A stretch of 64,000 bases of DNA from WHSW01 sp963821025 (GTDB taxonomy: Bacteria; Actinomycetota; Thermoleophilia; Solirubrobacterales; 70-9). The stretch covers positions 744,001 through 808,000 of the forward strand of contig CAWGCG010000003.1 in NCBI GenBank assembly GCA_963821025.1, given 5' to 3'. The notes beneath the pieces were generated by a model. The model worked only from the letters and a program-made list of their open reading frames with translations, was not told the origin of the DNA and did no database searches. Within the stretch, counting starts at the first letter, position 1. Each line of letters begins with the position of its first letter. The position numbers and the translations under genes are program-made. Below, piece after piece: positions 7,897 to 17,632 of the stretch.

Positions 7897-8883
7897 TCAG
7901 ACGGCCGTCGGCGCCGGTGCGAGCGATTCGGGATGCTCGCGATACCACTCGATCGTCCGCCCGAGCCCCTGCTCGAGGCCGACTGCCGGCGCCCAGCCGA
8001 CCAGCTCCTGCAGCTTGCTCGGATCGACGTACTGGCGGTCGATCTCGCCGTCGGGATTGCCGGTGCCGAGGATCTCGGGCTCGATCCCGCCGCCGGCGAG
8101 CCGGGCGATCATCGCGACGACCTCGCCGACCGGATGCGACCTGCCCCCGCCGGCGTTGAAGGCCTCGCCGCGGATTTCGTCACGTTCGAGGTTGTCGGCG
8201 AGCGCCAGATAGGCGGCGGCCGCGTCCTCGACGTAGAGGAAGTCGCGCTCGGGAGATCCGTCGGAGCGCAGTACCGGCGAGCGGCCCTGGATCACGGCGC
8301 TGACGGCCTCGGGGATCAGCCGCGAGAAGTTGAGGTCGCCGCCGCCGTAGATGTTCGCGAACCTCGTGATCGCCACCGGAAGCCCGTAGGAGGGCCAGTA
8401 GCTGCGCGCGATCAGGTCGGCTGCTGCCTTCGAGGCCTCGTACGGCGCGGTCGGCTGCAGGGCGAAGTCCTCGCGATACGGAAGACGCTCGTGCGCGCCG
8501 TAGGCCTTATCGGACGAGGCCACCACGATCCGCCCGACGCCCTGCTCGAGACAGGCCTGGAGCACGGTCCACGTCCCGCGCACGTTCGACTCGAAGCCGG
8601 CGATCGGCGAATCGCGCACGGTGGCGACGATCGGCTCGGCACCGAGGTGAAAGACGACCTCGACCGAGTGCTCGCGCAGCGCGCCGGCGACCGCCGCGGG
8701 GTCGGTGAGATCTCCCACGACCTGGACCAGTTCGTCCTCGACCCCGAGCATGCCGATCACCGACGGCCGCTCTGCGGTGCGACGACGGTCGAAGGAGACG
8801 ACGACCTCGCCGCGCTCGAGCAGCGCCCGGGCGAGCCAGCCGCCGACGAAGCCACGGGCGCCGGTGACCATGCAGACGGCCAT
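7897..8883 (-). CDS. NAD-dependent sugar-nucleotide 4,6-dehydratase/epimerase (CDP-glucose 4,6-dehydratase-like)
   Basis: A 328-residue extended short-chain dehydrogenase. The Rossmann motif VTGARGFVGGW is at the N-terminus, the catalytic YEASK is near residue 145, and SSDKAYG is the active-site strand. The SDK in that strand is typical of CDP-glucose 4,6-dehydratases. The ATG at 8883 shares a base with the stop of the cytidylyltransferase gene (TGATG). The two would act in sequence: glucose-1-phosphate to CDP-glucose to CDP-4-keto-6-deoxyglucose, a precursor of deoxysugars in surface glycans. Other epimerase activities cannot be excluded. Confidence 0.82.
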   Translation of the reverse strand: MAVCMVTGARGFVGGWLARALLERGEVVVSFDRRRTAERPSVIGMLGVEDELVQVVGDLTDPAAVAGALREHSVEVVFHLGAEPIVATVRDSPIAGFESNVRGTWTVLQACLEQGVGRIVVASSDKAYGAHERLPYREDFALQPTAPYEASKAAADLIARSYWPSYGLPVAITRFANIYGGGDLNFSRLIPEAVSAVIQGRSPVLRSDGSPERDFLYVEDAAAAYLALADNLERDEIRGEAFNAGGGRSHPVGEVVAMIARLAGGGIEPEILGTGNPDGEIDRQYVDPSKLQELVGWAPAVGLEQGLGRTIEWYREHPESLAPAPTAV

Positions 8884-9632
8884 CAGGCCCCCACCCTCGC
8901 CCGCTCCCAAACTCGCCACGGAGGAACTCCCGAGTCCCAGAGGTCGTTCAGGGTGACCGCGTCCTTGTAGGTGTCCATGCAGTCCCAAAAACCCTGGTGG
9001 CGAAATGCGGCGAGGTCGCCGCTGGCCGCCAGCCCCTCGAGGGGCCCGCGTTCGAGCACGCTGCCTGCGTCGACGAAGCGAAGGAACTCCGGATCACAGA
9101 CGAAGAACCCGCCGTTGATCCAGTAGTCGAGCCGCGGCTTCTCGCGAAACCCGGTGATTCGCTCGTCGCCGTCGATCAGCGCGATGCCCCACTGGCTGTG
9201 GGGCCTGACCACGGTCATCGTCGCGACCGCGCCACGCTCGCGGTGAAAGCCGGTGAGCGCGCCGAGGTCGACGTCGGCGAGTCCATCGGCGTAGGTGAGG
9301 TGGAAGGTGCTGCCGCCGAGCCGGTCGGCGGCGCGTGCGACACGTCCGCCGGTGTTCGTGTCGAGCCCGGTGTCGATGCACTCGATCTCGACCGCCTCGG
9401 GCCATTGCTCGGCGGCGACGAAGGCCTCGATCTGCTCGCCCAGGTAGCCGGTCAGCAAGACGAAGCTCCGGTGGCCCTGGGCGGCGTAGATGCGGATCAC
9501 GTGCCAGAGGATCGGCTTGGCGCCGATCTCGACCAGCGCCTTTGGGATCGCATGGGTCTTCTCCTGCAGCCTGGTCCCGCGCCCGCCGCAGAGGATTGCG
9601 ACCGGGACCTCGGCGGCGTTAGCGTCGACCAC
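8883..9632 (-). CDS. rfbF: Glucose-1-phosphate cytidylyltransferase
   Basis: A 249-residue nucleotidyltransferase. It opens with VAILCGGRGTRLQEKTH and IPKALVEIGAKPILWH, the nucleotide- and sugar-phosphate-binding motifs of RfbF. The Asp of LTYADGLADVDL binds metal. The product would be CDP-glucose for the dehydratase encoded next. The only reasonable start is GTG 9632, which overlaps the sulfur-carrier gene by 14 bases, so it appears to belong to the same transcript as the riboswitch-controlled genes upstream. A sugar-nucleotide gene there is surprising; read-through or an internal promoter is possible. Confidence 0.86.
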   Translation of the reverse strand: MVDANAAEVPVAILCGGRGTRLQEKTHAIPKALVEIGAKPILWHVIRIYAAQGHRSFVLLTGYLGEQIEAFVAAEQWPEAVEIECIDTGLDTNTGGRVARAADRLGGSTFHLTYADGLADVDLGALTGFHRERGAVATMTVVRPHSQWGIALIDGDERITGFREKPRLDYWINGGFFVCDPEFLRFVDAGSVLERGPLEGLAASGDLAAFRHQGFWDCMDTYKDAVTLNDLWDSGVPPWRVWERARVGA

Positions 9633-9897
9633 CGGCGACCGCCGGGAGGATCGTGACCTCGTCCCCGTCGGTGAGCTCGGTATCGAGTCCGTCCTGGAAG
9701 CGAATGTCCTCGCCCGAGACGTAGACGTTGACGAATCGCCGCAGGGTGCCGTCCTCGGTGATCCGCTCGCGCAGGTCGGAGTGGGCGTCGAAGACGGCGT
9801 CGAGCGCCTCGCCCACGGTTCCGCCGTCGACCTCGACCTCACCCTCGCCGTCGGTGACGCCGCGCAGCTGCGCCGGGATCTTCACCGTGATCGCCAT
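9619..9897 (-). CDS. cysO: CysO/MoaD-type ubiquitin-like sulfur carrier
   Basis: A 92-residue beta-grasp protein. The segment RRFVNVYVSGEDIRFQDGL and the C-terminal TILPAVAGG closely resemble mycobacterial CysO, whose C-terminal Gly-Gly is converted to a thiocarboxylate and donates sulfur in cysteine synthesis. Here two Arg follow the Gly-Gly, so the active end would have to be exposed by proteolysis. It is directly downstream of a threonine-synthase-like gene rather than cysM, and under the same SAM riboswitch. No adenylating enzyme (MoeB/MoeZ) or Mec protease gene is in the window. A role as sulfur donor to the neighbouring enzyme is inference. Confidence 0.85.
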   Translation of the reverse strand: MAITVKIPAQLRGVTDGEGEVEVDGGTVGEALDAVFDAHSDLRERITEDGTLRRFVNVYVSGEDIRFQDGLDTELTDGDEVTILPAVAGGRR

Positions 9898-9912
9898 CAG
9901 CGCGGAAATCTA

Positions 9913-11154
9913 CTAGTCGGCCCCGGCCCCGACGCCGGCCCTCGGCTCGACCTCTTCGAAGGCCGCCAGGCTGGGCTCGATCGTGGTCATCTCGAACCCG
10001 CCGCGGACCGCGTCGAGGGTCTTCAGCCCTTCGCCGGTGATCACCGCGACAACGCGCTCGCCGGGGTCGATCGCGCCGGCGCGCGCCAGCTTCGCGAGCA
10101 CCGCTGTGGTCACTCCGCCGGCCGTCTCGGTGAAGATCCCGGTGGTCTCGGCGAGCAGCCGGATTCCGGCGCGGATCTCATCGTCGGTGACCGACTCGAC
10201 CGAGCCGCCGGTGGACCGGGCCAGCGCCAGCGCGTAAGGGCCGTCGGCGGGGTTGCCGATCGCCAGGCTCTTGGCGATCGTCCGCGGGCGCTGCGGCCTG
10301 CACACATCCCAGCCCTCGCCGTAGGCCTCGGCCACCGGGCTGCAGCCGATCGCCTGGGCCCCGTTGAACGCCGGCAGCCGCCCCTCGACCAGCCCGAGCT
10401 CGAGCCACTCGGCGAGCCCGAGCCCGATCTTGGTGAACAGCGAGCCCGAGGCGACCGGGCAGACGATCCGGTCGGGCATCGACCAGCCAAGCTGCTCGAC
10501 CGTCTCGTAGGCGAGCGTCTTCGAGCCTTGGGAGTAATAGGGGCGCAGGTTGACGTTCACAAAAGCCCATGGCCGGGACTCGGCGAGCTCGGTGCAGAGG
10601 CGGTTGACGTCGTCGTAGTTGCCCGCGACGCCGATCAGCTTGGTGCCGTAGACGCCGGTCGCGAGCAGCTTCTGCTCCTCGAGATCGGCGGGGACGAAGA
10701 CGTAGGAGTCGAGCCCCGCCGCGGCAGCATGCGCGGCGACCGCGTTGGCGAGGTTGCCGGTCGAGGCGCAGGCCACGGTCTCGAAGCCGAGCTCGCGTGC
10801 CTTAGCCAGCGCCACCGCAACGACCCGGTCCTTGAACGAGTGGGTGGGGTTGGCGGCATCGTTCTTGACCCAGACCTCGTCCAGGCCGAGCTCCTCCGCG
10901 AGGCGGTCGGCCCGAACGAGCGGCGTCAGCCCCGGCTGCAGCGGATCGCGGGGGCGGTCGTCGAGCGGCAGGAAGTCGGCGTAGCGCCAGATCCCCTGCG
11001 GGCCCGCCTGAATCTTGCGCTTGGCCTCGGCCGGGTCCAGCGCGGCATGGTCGTAGGCGACCTCGAGCGGCCCGAAGCAGCGCTCGCAGACGTACCGGGC
11101 CTCGAGTGGGTAAGCGCTCCCGCACTCCTTGCAACTGAGCGATTTCGGTGCCAT
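9913..11154 (-). CDS. thrC: Threonine synthase or threonine-synthase-like PLP enzyme, riboswitch-controlled
   Basis: A 413-residue fold-type II PLP enzyme. An N-terminal zinc ribbon has Cys at 8, 11, 23 and 26. NPTHSFKDR places the PLP lysine at about residue 108; most threonine synthases have Gly where this has His. STGNLANA binds phosphate, and VASGSLFTKIGLG and ITGEGLK follow. The family turns O-phosphohomoserine into threonine. ATG 11154 is preceded by CCGGAGGGAG and follows a SAM-I riboswitch with its terminator. A SAM switch and a downstream CysO-like carrier suggest a sulfur or methionine role on the same substrate. Classical threonine synthase remains the default. Confidence 0.88.
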   Translation of the reverse strand: MAPKSLSCKECGSAYPLEARYVCERCFGPLEVAYDHAALDPAEAKRKIQAGPQGIWRYADFLPLDDRPRDPLQPGLTPLVRADRLAEELGLDEVWVKNDAANPTHSFKDRVVAVALAKARELGFETVACASTGNLANAVAAHAAAAGLDSYVFVPADLEEQKLLATGVYGTKLIGVAGNYDDVNRLCTELAESRPWAFVNVNLRPYYSQGSKTLAYETVEQLGWSMPDRIVCPVASGSLFTKIGLGLAEWLELGLVEGRLPAFNGAQAIGCSPVAEAYGEGWDVCRPQRPRTIAKSLAIGNPADGPYALALARSTGGSVESVTDDEIRAGIRLLAETTGIFTETAGGVTTAVLAKLARAGAIDPGERVVAVITGEGLKTLDAVRGGFEMTTIEPSLAAFEEVEPRAGVGAGAD

Positions 11155-11188
11155 CGCGATGAGCTCCCTCCGGCTTTCGTTGACTACG

Positions 11189-11220
11189 AAAAAGACCTCT
11201 GCTTGTTGCGAGCAGAGGTC
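11189..11220 (-). terminator. Rho-independent terminator of the SAM riboswitch
   Basis: On the minus strand GACCTCTGCT (11220-11211) and AGCAGAGGTC (11203-11194) form a perfect 10-base-pair stem with a 7-base loop. Five Ts follow at 11193-11189. It sits between the aptamer and the ribosome site of the threonine-synthase gene, as expected for a transcription-attenuating OFF switch. Confidence 0.93.
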
Positions 11221-11235
11221 CGAACCGGACTTCCA

Positions 11236-11350
11236 CTCACATCTCCCAGGCTCTGCGCCTGCTGGAATTGGCACCTTTCGCCGGTCTCGCGACCTTCGGT
11301 GGTTGCCGGAGCTTCATCGGGCCAGTCCCTCCACTCCTCTGGATGCAGCG
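11236..11350 (-). ncRNA. SAM-I (S-box) riboswitch aptamer
   Basis: The minus strand contains the conserved S-box core in order: GCATCCAGAGGAG, then GGAGGGACTGGCCCGATGAA, CCGGCAACC, AAAGGTGCCAATTCC, and closing GGGAGATG. CATC near 11342-11345 can pair with GATG near 11240-11243 to close helix P1. The terminator follows directly. S-box RNAs bind S-adenosylmethionine and switch transcription off. In this position it would repress the threonine-synthase-like gene and cysO when methionine/SAM is plentiful. Confidence 0.95.
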
Positions 11351-11476
11351 GTTATGTGGCCCCAATGTACCAGGGCCGCCCGCGAGTCTGCCAGCGCGCT
11401 TGCGCGGCGCGGGCTGCGGGTGACGTACGCTGTGGACGGAACGTGATGATCGAGCTTATGAGTGAGACGAGCAGCG

Positions 11477-12484
11477 ATGCCGAGCCTTCCAAAGCCCAGG
11501 CTGCGCCGCCACCGCGGCGGCGAGCTCGTCGCGCCCGCTGAGCCGCGCCAGCGCCAGCCCCAGGTCGAGTCGATCCAGGGCCCCGGCCTGCGCTGGGTCA
11601 ACATCGAGCGCCCGACGCCGCTCGAGTGCGCCTGGCTCGAGGAGCAGTACGACTTTCATGCGCTCGATCTCGAGGACGTGTTGTCGCGCAACCAGCGCCC
11701 AAAGATCGACGAGTATCCGGACTACCTGTTCATCGTCCTGCACTTCCCGGTATTCGACCGCCAGGTTCGGCGCCTGAACGCCGGCGAGCTCGACATCTTC
11801 GTAGGCCGCGATTTCCTGGTCACGATCCCGAACACGCCGCTGCAGCCGATCGACTACCTGTTCGAGCGCTGCCGCCAAAAGGAGGAGCTGCGCGAGCAGC
11901 TGTTCTCGCGCGGCTCGGGCTACCTGCTCTACCGCTGCGTCGACGACGCCTTCGACTACTGCTTCCCGATGCTTCGCAAGATCGGCAACAAGCTCGACGC
12001 GCTCGAGGACGAGATCTTCGAGGAGAGCCGCTCGGAGGACATCGTCCGCGACATCTCCAACGCCAAGCAGGAGATCATCAACTTCCGCAAGGTGATCCGC
12101 CCGCAGCGGCCGGTGCTCCGCGACCTCGAGCGGCTCGAGCAGCCCTTCCTCGCTCCGGAGGGCGGCGAGCTCGAGCTCTACTTCGACGACATCGGCGACT
12201 CGCACGAGCGCATCTGGGACATGCTCGAGAACTACAAAGAGGTGGTCGAGGGCCTCGAGGACACGAACGAGTCCTACATCTCGCACCGCGTCAACGACAT
12301 CCTCCGGGTGCTCACCTCGATCAGCGTGATCGTCTTGCCGCTGACCCTGATCGCGAGCATCTGGGGTATGAACGTCGGCGTCCCCGGCGAGGGCGACTCC
12401 ACAGACTTCTTCGTCATCGTCGGGGCGATGGTCGTGATGCTGATCGCGATGGTGGCCTACTTCCGCCGCCGTGGCTGGCTTTAG
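11477..12484 (+). CDS. corA: CorA-family magnesium/cobalt transporter
   Basis: A 335-residue protein with the CorA layout: a large cytoplasmic N-terminal alpha/beta domain with charged helices (long segment ending in YISHRVNDILRVLTS), then two membrane helices at the C-terminus. The signature IWGMN lies in the loop between them. The end is basic (YFRRRGWL). CorA forms a homopentameric Mg2+ channel. I use ATG 11477; GTG 11462 in the same frame is possible. It is divergent from the riboswitch transcript, and a good terminator follows at 12528. Confidence 0.92.
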   Translation: MPSLPKPRLRRHRGGELVAPAEPRQRQPQVESIQGPGLRWVNIERPTPLECAWLEEQYDFHALDLEDVLSRNQRPKIDEYPDYLFIVLHFPVFDRQVRRLNAGELDIFVGRDFLVTIPNTPLQPIDYLFERCRQKEELREQLFSRGSGYLLYRCVDDAFDYCFPMLRKIGNKLDALEDEIFEESRSEDIVRDISNAKQEIINFRKVIRPQRPVLRDLERLEQPFLAPEGGELELYFDDIGDSHERIWDMLENYKEVVEGLEDTNESYISHRVNDILRVLTSISVIVLPLTLIASIWGMNVGVPGEGDSTDFFVIVGAMVVMLIAMVAYFRRRGWL

Positions 12485-12527
12485 GAACAACTCCGGCCAC
12501 GTCCTCCGCTCTCGCTCGCGCTGATGG

Positions 12528-12552
12528 CCCGCGGCTACGCCGCGGGGTTTTT
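12528..12552 (+). terminator. Rho-independent terminator after corA
   Basis: cccgcggc (12528-12535) and gccgcggg (12539-12546) form an 8-base-pair GC stem with a 3-base loop, followed by g and five Ts (12548-12552). It ends the corA transcript 44 bases after its stop and separates it from the HIT-family gene. Confidence 0.9.
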
Positions 12553-12617
12553 CTGCTGCTGCCGCGTCCGGGCGTGCCGGGTGCCGGCTCGGCCTTCTCT
12601 CCGTAGCATGCGCGCGT

Positions 12618-13102
12618 GTGGCCAATCAGCGGATCTGGGCGCCGTGGCGCCTCAAGTACGTGAAGGACGCGTCCAGGGACTCCGCGCAGGAGTGCATCTT
12701 CTGCGTCAACCCCGAGGCGGACGCCGACGAGGCCAACCTGATCGTCCATCGCGGCGCCCGCTGCTTCGTCATCCTCAACCTGTTCCCCTACACCAACGGG
12801 CACCTGATGATCGCCCCCTATGCCCACCTCGACTCGATCGCCTCGATCGACGCCGAGGCGGTCGCCGAGATGATGGCGCTGGCCCAACGCGCGATCATGG
12901 TGCTGGACGACGCCTACGCGCCGCAGGGGTTCAACGTCGGCTTCAACGAGGGCCGCGTCGCCGGGGCCGGGGTCGAGCACCACATCCACATGCACGTGGT
13001 CCCGCGCTGGGGCGGCGACACCAACTTCATGCCGGTCCTCGCCGACACCCGGGTGATGCCTCAATCCCTGGAGGAGAGCTACGCGGCGCTGCGGGGCAGG
13101 TT

Positions 13103-13106
<4 letters not shown>
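12618..13106 (+). CDS. HIT-family hydrolase/phosphorylase (Ap4A phosphorylase-like)
   Basis: A 162-residue histidine-triad protein. The catalytic motif HHIHMHVVPRW is near residue 118, and an N-terminal CIFC pair (about residues 29-32) suggests a structural metal site. It is most like the actinobacterial Ap4A phosphorylase branch, which breaks down dinucleoside polyphosphates. GTG start at 12618. The stop overlaps the start of the phosphomannomutase gene (TTGA), so the two are coupled. A second, different HIT gene lies at 16648. Confidence 0.88.
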
Positions 13107-14550
<1,444 letters not shown>

Positions 14551-15645
14551 ATGAACGCCAACGCTCTCAGCCCTGACGCCGCCCTCGACCGTGCCGCCGC
14601 CGCCGGTATCCACCGCCTCCGCATCCCGACTCCGTTCGCCGTCGGGAGGGTCAACTGCTACCTGATCGACGACGAGCCGCTGACACTGGTCGACACGGGG
14701 CCGAACTCGGGCAAGGCGCTCGACGAGCTCGAGCACCAGCTCCGCGACACCGGTCATGCGATCGAGGAGATCGAGCTGATCGTGGTCACCCACCAGCACA
14801 TCGACCACCTCGGCCTGGTCGAGATCGTCGCCGAGCGTTCCTCCGCCGAGGTCGCGGCGATCGACGTGGTCGCCCCATTCATCGAGAGCTACGGCACCGA
14901 CACCGAGCGCGACGACGAGTTCGCCTCCGAACTGATGCTCCGCTATGGCATCCCCGAGGACCTGGTGGTGGCGCTGCGAAGCGTCTCGGCCAGCTTTCGC
15001 GGCTGGGGCGCCGCCGCCCGGGTGACCCGGCCGCTTCGCGACGGCGAGACCCTGGTGCTTCGCGATCGTGAGCTCGAGGTGCAGCTGCGCCCCGGCCACA
15101 GCCCCTCTGACACCCTCTTTTGGGATTCCTCGCGCCGGATCCTGATCTGCGCCGACCACCTGATCGGCCACATCTCGTCCAACCCGCTGCTCTCACGGCC
15201 GCTCGACGGCCCGAATAGGGCGCCTCGAAAGCGGGCCGGCTCGGCTCCGCCTCGTTCCGCCTCGCAGGAGCGCCCGAAGGCGCTGGTCACCTATCTGCGC
15301 TCGCTTGCCCGGACCCGGGAGCTGCCCGCCGAGATCCTGCTACCCGGACACGGCGAGCCGATCACCGATCACGTGTCCTTAATCGACGAGCGCTTCGCGA
15401 TGCACCGGCGCCGCGCCGAGAAGCTGCGCGGGCTGATCGCCGAGCGCCCCCGCACCGCCTATGAGCTGGCCCAAGAGCTGTGGGGGAACATCGCGGTCAC
15501 CCAGGCCTTCCTCACCCTGTCCGAGGTCGTCGGTCACGTCGACCTGCTGATCGATGCCGGGATCGTGCGCGAGGTCGCCGACGGCAACCTGGTCCGCTTC
15601 GAGGCAACCGGCGGCGGCGACGCCGAGGTTAAGATTCCCGGGTGA
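14551..15645 (+). CDS. Metallo-beta-lactamase-fold hydrolase
   Basis: A 364-residue MBL-fold protein. The metal motif THQHIDHLG lies near residue 80, GHSPSDT and CADHLIGH supply later ligands, and PGHGEPI gives the last His. The fold continues into a C-terminal helical part (LIAERPRTAYELAQELWG) that resembles the winged-helix tail of the LACTB2/hydroxyacylglutathione-hydrolase-like group. Between residues 215 and 240 there is a basic insert (NRAPRKRAG). ATG 14551 directly follows the heptad repeat. The substrate is unknown; a thioester or nucleic acid are both possible. Confidence 0.82.
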   Translation: MNANALSPDAALDRAAAAGIHRLRIPTPFAVGRVNCYLIDDEPLTLVDTGPNSGKALDELEHQLRDTGHAIEEIELIVVTHQHIDHLGLVEIVAERSSAEVAAIDVVAPFIESYGTDTERDDEFASELMLRYGIPEDLVVALRSVSASFRGWGAAARVTRPLRDGETLVLRDRELEVQLRPGHSPSDTLFWDSSRRILICADHLIGHISSNPLLSRPLDGPNRAPRKRAGSAPPRSASQERPKALVTYLRSLARTRELPAEILLPGHGEPITDHVSLIDERFAMHRRRAEKLRGLIAERPRTAYELAQELWGNIAVTQAFLTLSEVVGHVDLLIDAGIVREVADGNLVRFEATGGGDAEVKIPG

Positions 15646-16655
15646 GTACCGCGGTCGAACCGGCACCGGCGAAGGCCGCCCCATCTCCGAGGGGGGATCG
15701 GGCCGACGCCGGCCGGAAGAAAAAGCGGATGCTGATCATCGTCAACCCGTACGCGACGACGGTTTCGGATCGGCTCAAGAACCTGGTCGTCTACGCGCTC
15801 CAGGGCCGCTATGAGGTCGAGGCGGTGCTGACGGAGGCCCAGAACCACGCCACCGAGATCGGCCACGCGGCCCGCGACGGCGGCTACGACATCGTCGTCG
15901 CCTTCGGCGGCGACGGCACCCTGAACGAGATCGCCAATGGCCTCGCCGGCACCGACGTCCCGGTGACCATCCTCCCGGGCGGCTCGACCAACGTCGTCGC
16001 CCGCACGCTCGGGATCCCCAACGACGTCGTCGACGCCACCGAGCACCTGCTCGGGATCGCCGACCATTTCCAGCCGCGCCGGATCGACCTCGGGATCGCC
16101 AACGGTCGCCGCTTCGTCTTCTCCTGCGGGGCGGGGCTCGATGCGAGCGCCGCGATGCGGGTCGACCAGCGCCCGAAGCTGAAGGCCCGCGGGCGCCAGT
16201 ACTTCTACAGCTGGGTGGCGGTCTCATCGTTTTATCGCGACTACGTGCGCAACCCGGTGCGGATGCGGGTGAGCGCGGACGAGCGCAACTCCGAGGGGAT
16301 CACGGTCCTGGCGCAGAACTCGGACCCGTTCACCTACTTCGGCGGCCGCCCGGTGCGCGTCTGCGAGAGCATCGAGATCGACGACGGAACTCTCTCGATC
16401 GGGGTCCTGCGCCGCGCCGCACAGCGCGACATGGCGCCGATCGTCGCCCGGGTTCTCATCGACCGCCTCAGCGCCACCCGCCACCGCCAGATCGACGAGC
16501 TCGACCTGGTGCTCGAGGCCACGGTCGAGTCGATCACCCGGGCCGAGGATGGCCGGGTCCGCGCCTTCCCGGTCCAGGTCGACGGCGACTACATCGGCGA
16601 GCACGCGCGACTCGAGCTCGCGGTGGACCCAGGGGCGCTCACGGTCGTTGCCTGA
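15642..16655 (+). CDS. Diacylglycerol kinase-family lipid kinase
   Basis: A 337-residue DAGK-catalytic-domain protein. The nucleotide motif GGDGTLNEIANGL is near residue 88, followed by LPGGSTNVVARTLGIP, both diagnostic for YegS/DgkB-type kinases. IIVNPYA near residue 28 starts the domain. It phosphorylates a membrane diacylglycerol or related lipid, probably feeding phospholipid recycling. The basic N-terminal tail (GRKKKRM) may aid membrane association. GTG start at 15642 overlaps the preceding stop by four bases. Confidence 0.88.
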   Translation: MSTAVEPAPAKAAPSPRGDRADAGRKKKRMLIIVNPYATTVSDRLKNLVVYALQGRYEVEAVLTEAQNHATEIGHAARDGGYDIVVAFGGDGTLNEIANGLAGTDVPVTILPGGSTNVVARTLGIPNDVVDATEHLLGIADHFQPRRIDLGIANGRRFVFSCGAGLDASAAMRVDQRPKLKARGRQYFYSWVAVSSFYRDYVRNPVRMRVSADERNSEGITVLAQNSDPFTYFGGRPVRVCESIEIDDGTLSIGVLRRAAQRDMAPIVARVLIDRLSATRHRQIDELDLVLEATVESITRAEDGRVRAFPVQVDGDYIGEHARLELAVDPGALTVVA

Positions 16656-17073
16656 CGAGTGCGCCTTCTGTGAGATCGCCTCCGGCGACCTCGACGCCGA
16701 GATCGTCTACTCCGACGACTGGTCGATCGCCTTTCTCGATTTTCGCCCGCTGTTCCCGGGCCACTCGCTGCTGATCCCCCGCGAGCATCACGAGACGCTC
16801 GCCGACCTGCCGTCGGAGCTGCTCGAGCCCTACTTCGGCGCCGCGCAGCTGCTCAGCCGGGCGATCCCGGAGGCGATGGCCGCCCAGGGCTCGTTCGTGG
16901 CCAACAACAACATCGTCTCCCAAAGCGTCCCCCACCTCCACTTCCACGTCGTTCCGCGGATCCGCAAGGACGGCCTGCGGGGGTTCTTCTGGCCGCGATC
17001 GAAGTACCCCGACGCGGCCGCGATGCGCGCCGCCGGCGACTCGGTGCGGGCCGCGGTCGAGCGCCTGAGCTAG
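16648..17073 (+). CDS. HIT-family protein (second, HinT-like)
   Basis: A 141-residue histidine-triad protein with CAFCEIASGDLDAE at the N-terminus and the catalytic motif VPHLHFHVVPR near residue 95. This shape fits the HinT/HIT nucleoside phosphoramidate hydrolase group better than the first HIT gene at 12618. The only good start is TTG 16648, which overlaps the lipid kinase gene by 8 bases, so it is translationally coupled. It ends five bases before a convergent gene, with no clear terminator between. Confidence 0.86.
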   Translation: MPDECAFCEIASGDLDAEIVYSDDWSIAFLDFRPLFPGHSLLIPREHHETLADLPSELLEPYFGAAQLLSRAIPEAMAAQGSFVANNNIVSQSVPHLHFHVVPRIRKDGLRGFFWPRSKYPDAAAMRAAGDSVRAAVERLS

Positions 17074-17077
17074 AGCG

Positions 17078-17632
17078 TCAGTACCAGCGGAACTCGACCT
17101 CGATCTCGGCGAATTCGGCGTAGCGCCGGCGGTTGAAGAAATGAGGGACGGTGCCGGCGACGAAGCGTTCCGCGGGCAGCCACAGCGCCACCCACCCGAC
17201 CACCAAGATCCCCTGCGAGATCCCCTCGACCAGAACCTCCTCGCTGGCCCGGTCGAGGGCGGTCGAGATCGCGATGCAGACGAGCAGCGCCGCGATCCCG
17301 ACCCGGACTGCGATCCGCTCGCTGCGCGGCATCGGGTCGGCGATCCGAAGCGGCTTCGATGCCGCGCGCAGGCTGGCTGTGATCGCCCGGCGCAGCCCAC
17401 CCTCGTCGGCGCCGGCTCGCTCCTGCTCGGGCGCCCAGACGACGAGCGCGGGCGGCGGGTCGTCGCGTACCCACTCCCACTCGTCCAACAGATGCGAGCG
17501 CACGTCCGACGAGAGCAGGCGGTCGGGCAGCGGCGTCGCATCGAGTGGGTAGAAGAGCTCGTCGAGGGAATGCAGGAGGACGGCGAAATGCGCCTCGGCC
17601 CGGGCGGTGGGCCGCAGCGGGTCACCGGTCAT
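17078..17632 (-). CDS. Hypothetical membrane protein, two helices
   Basis: I do not recognise this 184-residue protein. The N-terminal half is soluble and acidic (LLHSLDELFYPLDATPLPDRL, EWEWVRDDPPP). Two hydrophobic segments follow: VRVGIAALLVCIAISTAL near residue 115 and ISQGILVVGWVALWL near 145. It ends with an aromatic-rich tail (FAEIEVEFRWY). It overlaps the end of the next upstream gene (a larger membrane protein at 17622) by 11 bases, so the two are probably made together. Confidence 0.65.
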   Translation of the reverse strand: MTGDPLRPTARAEAHFAVLLHSLDELFYPLDATPLPDRLLSSDVRSHLLDEWEWVRDDPPPALVVWAPEQERAGADEGGLRRAITASLRAASKPLRIADPMPRSERIAVRVGIAALLVCIAISTALDRASEEVLVEGISQGILVVGWVALWLPAERFVAGTVPHFFNRRRYAEFAEIEVEFRWY

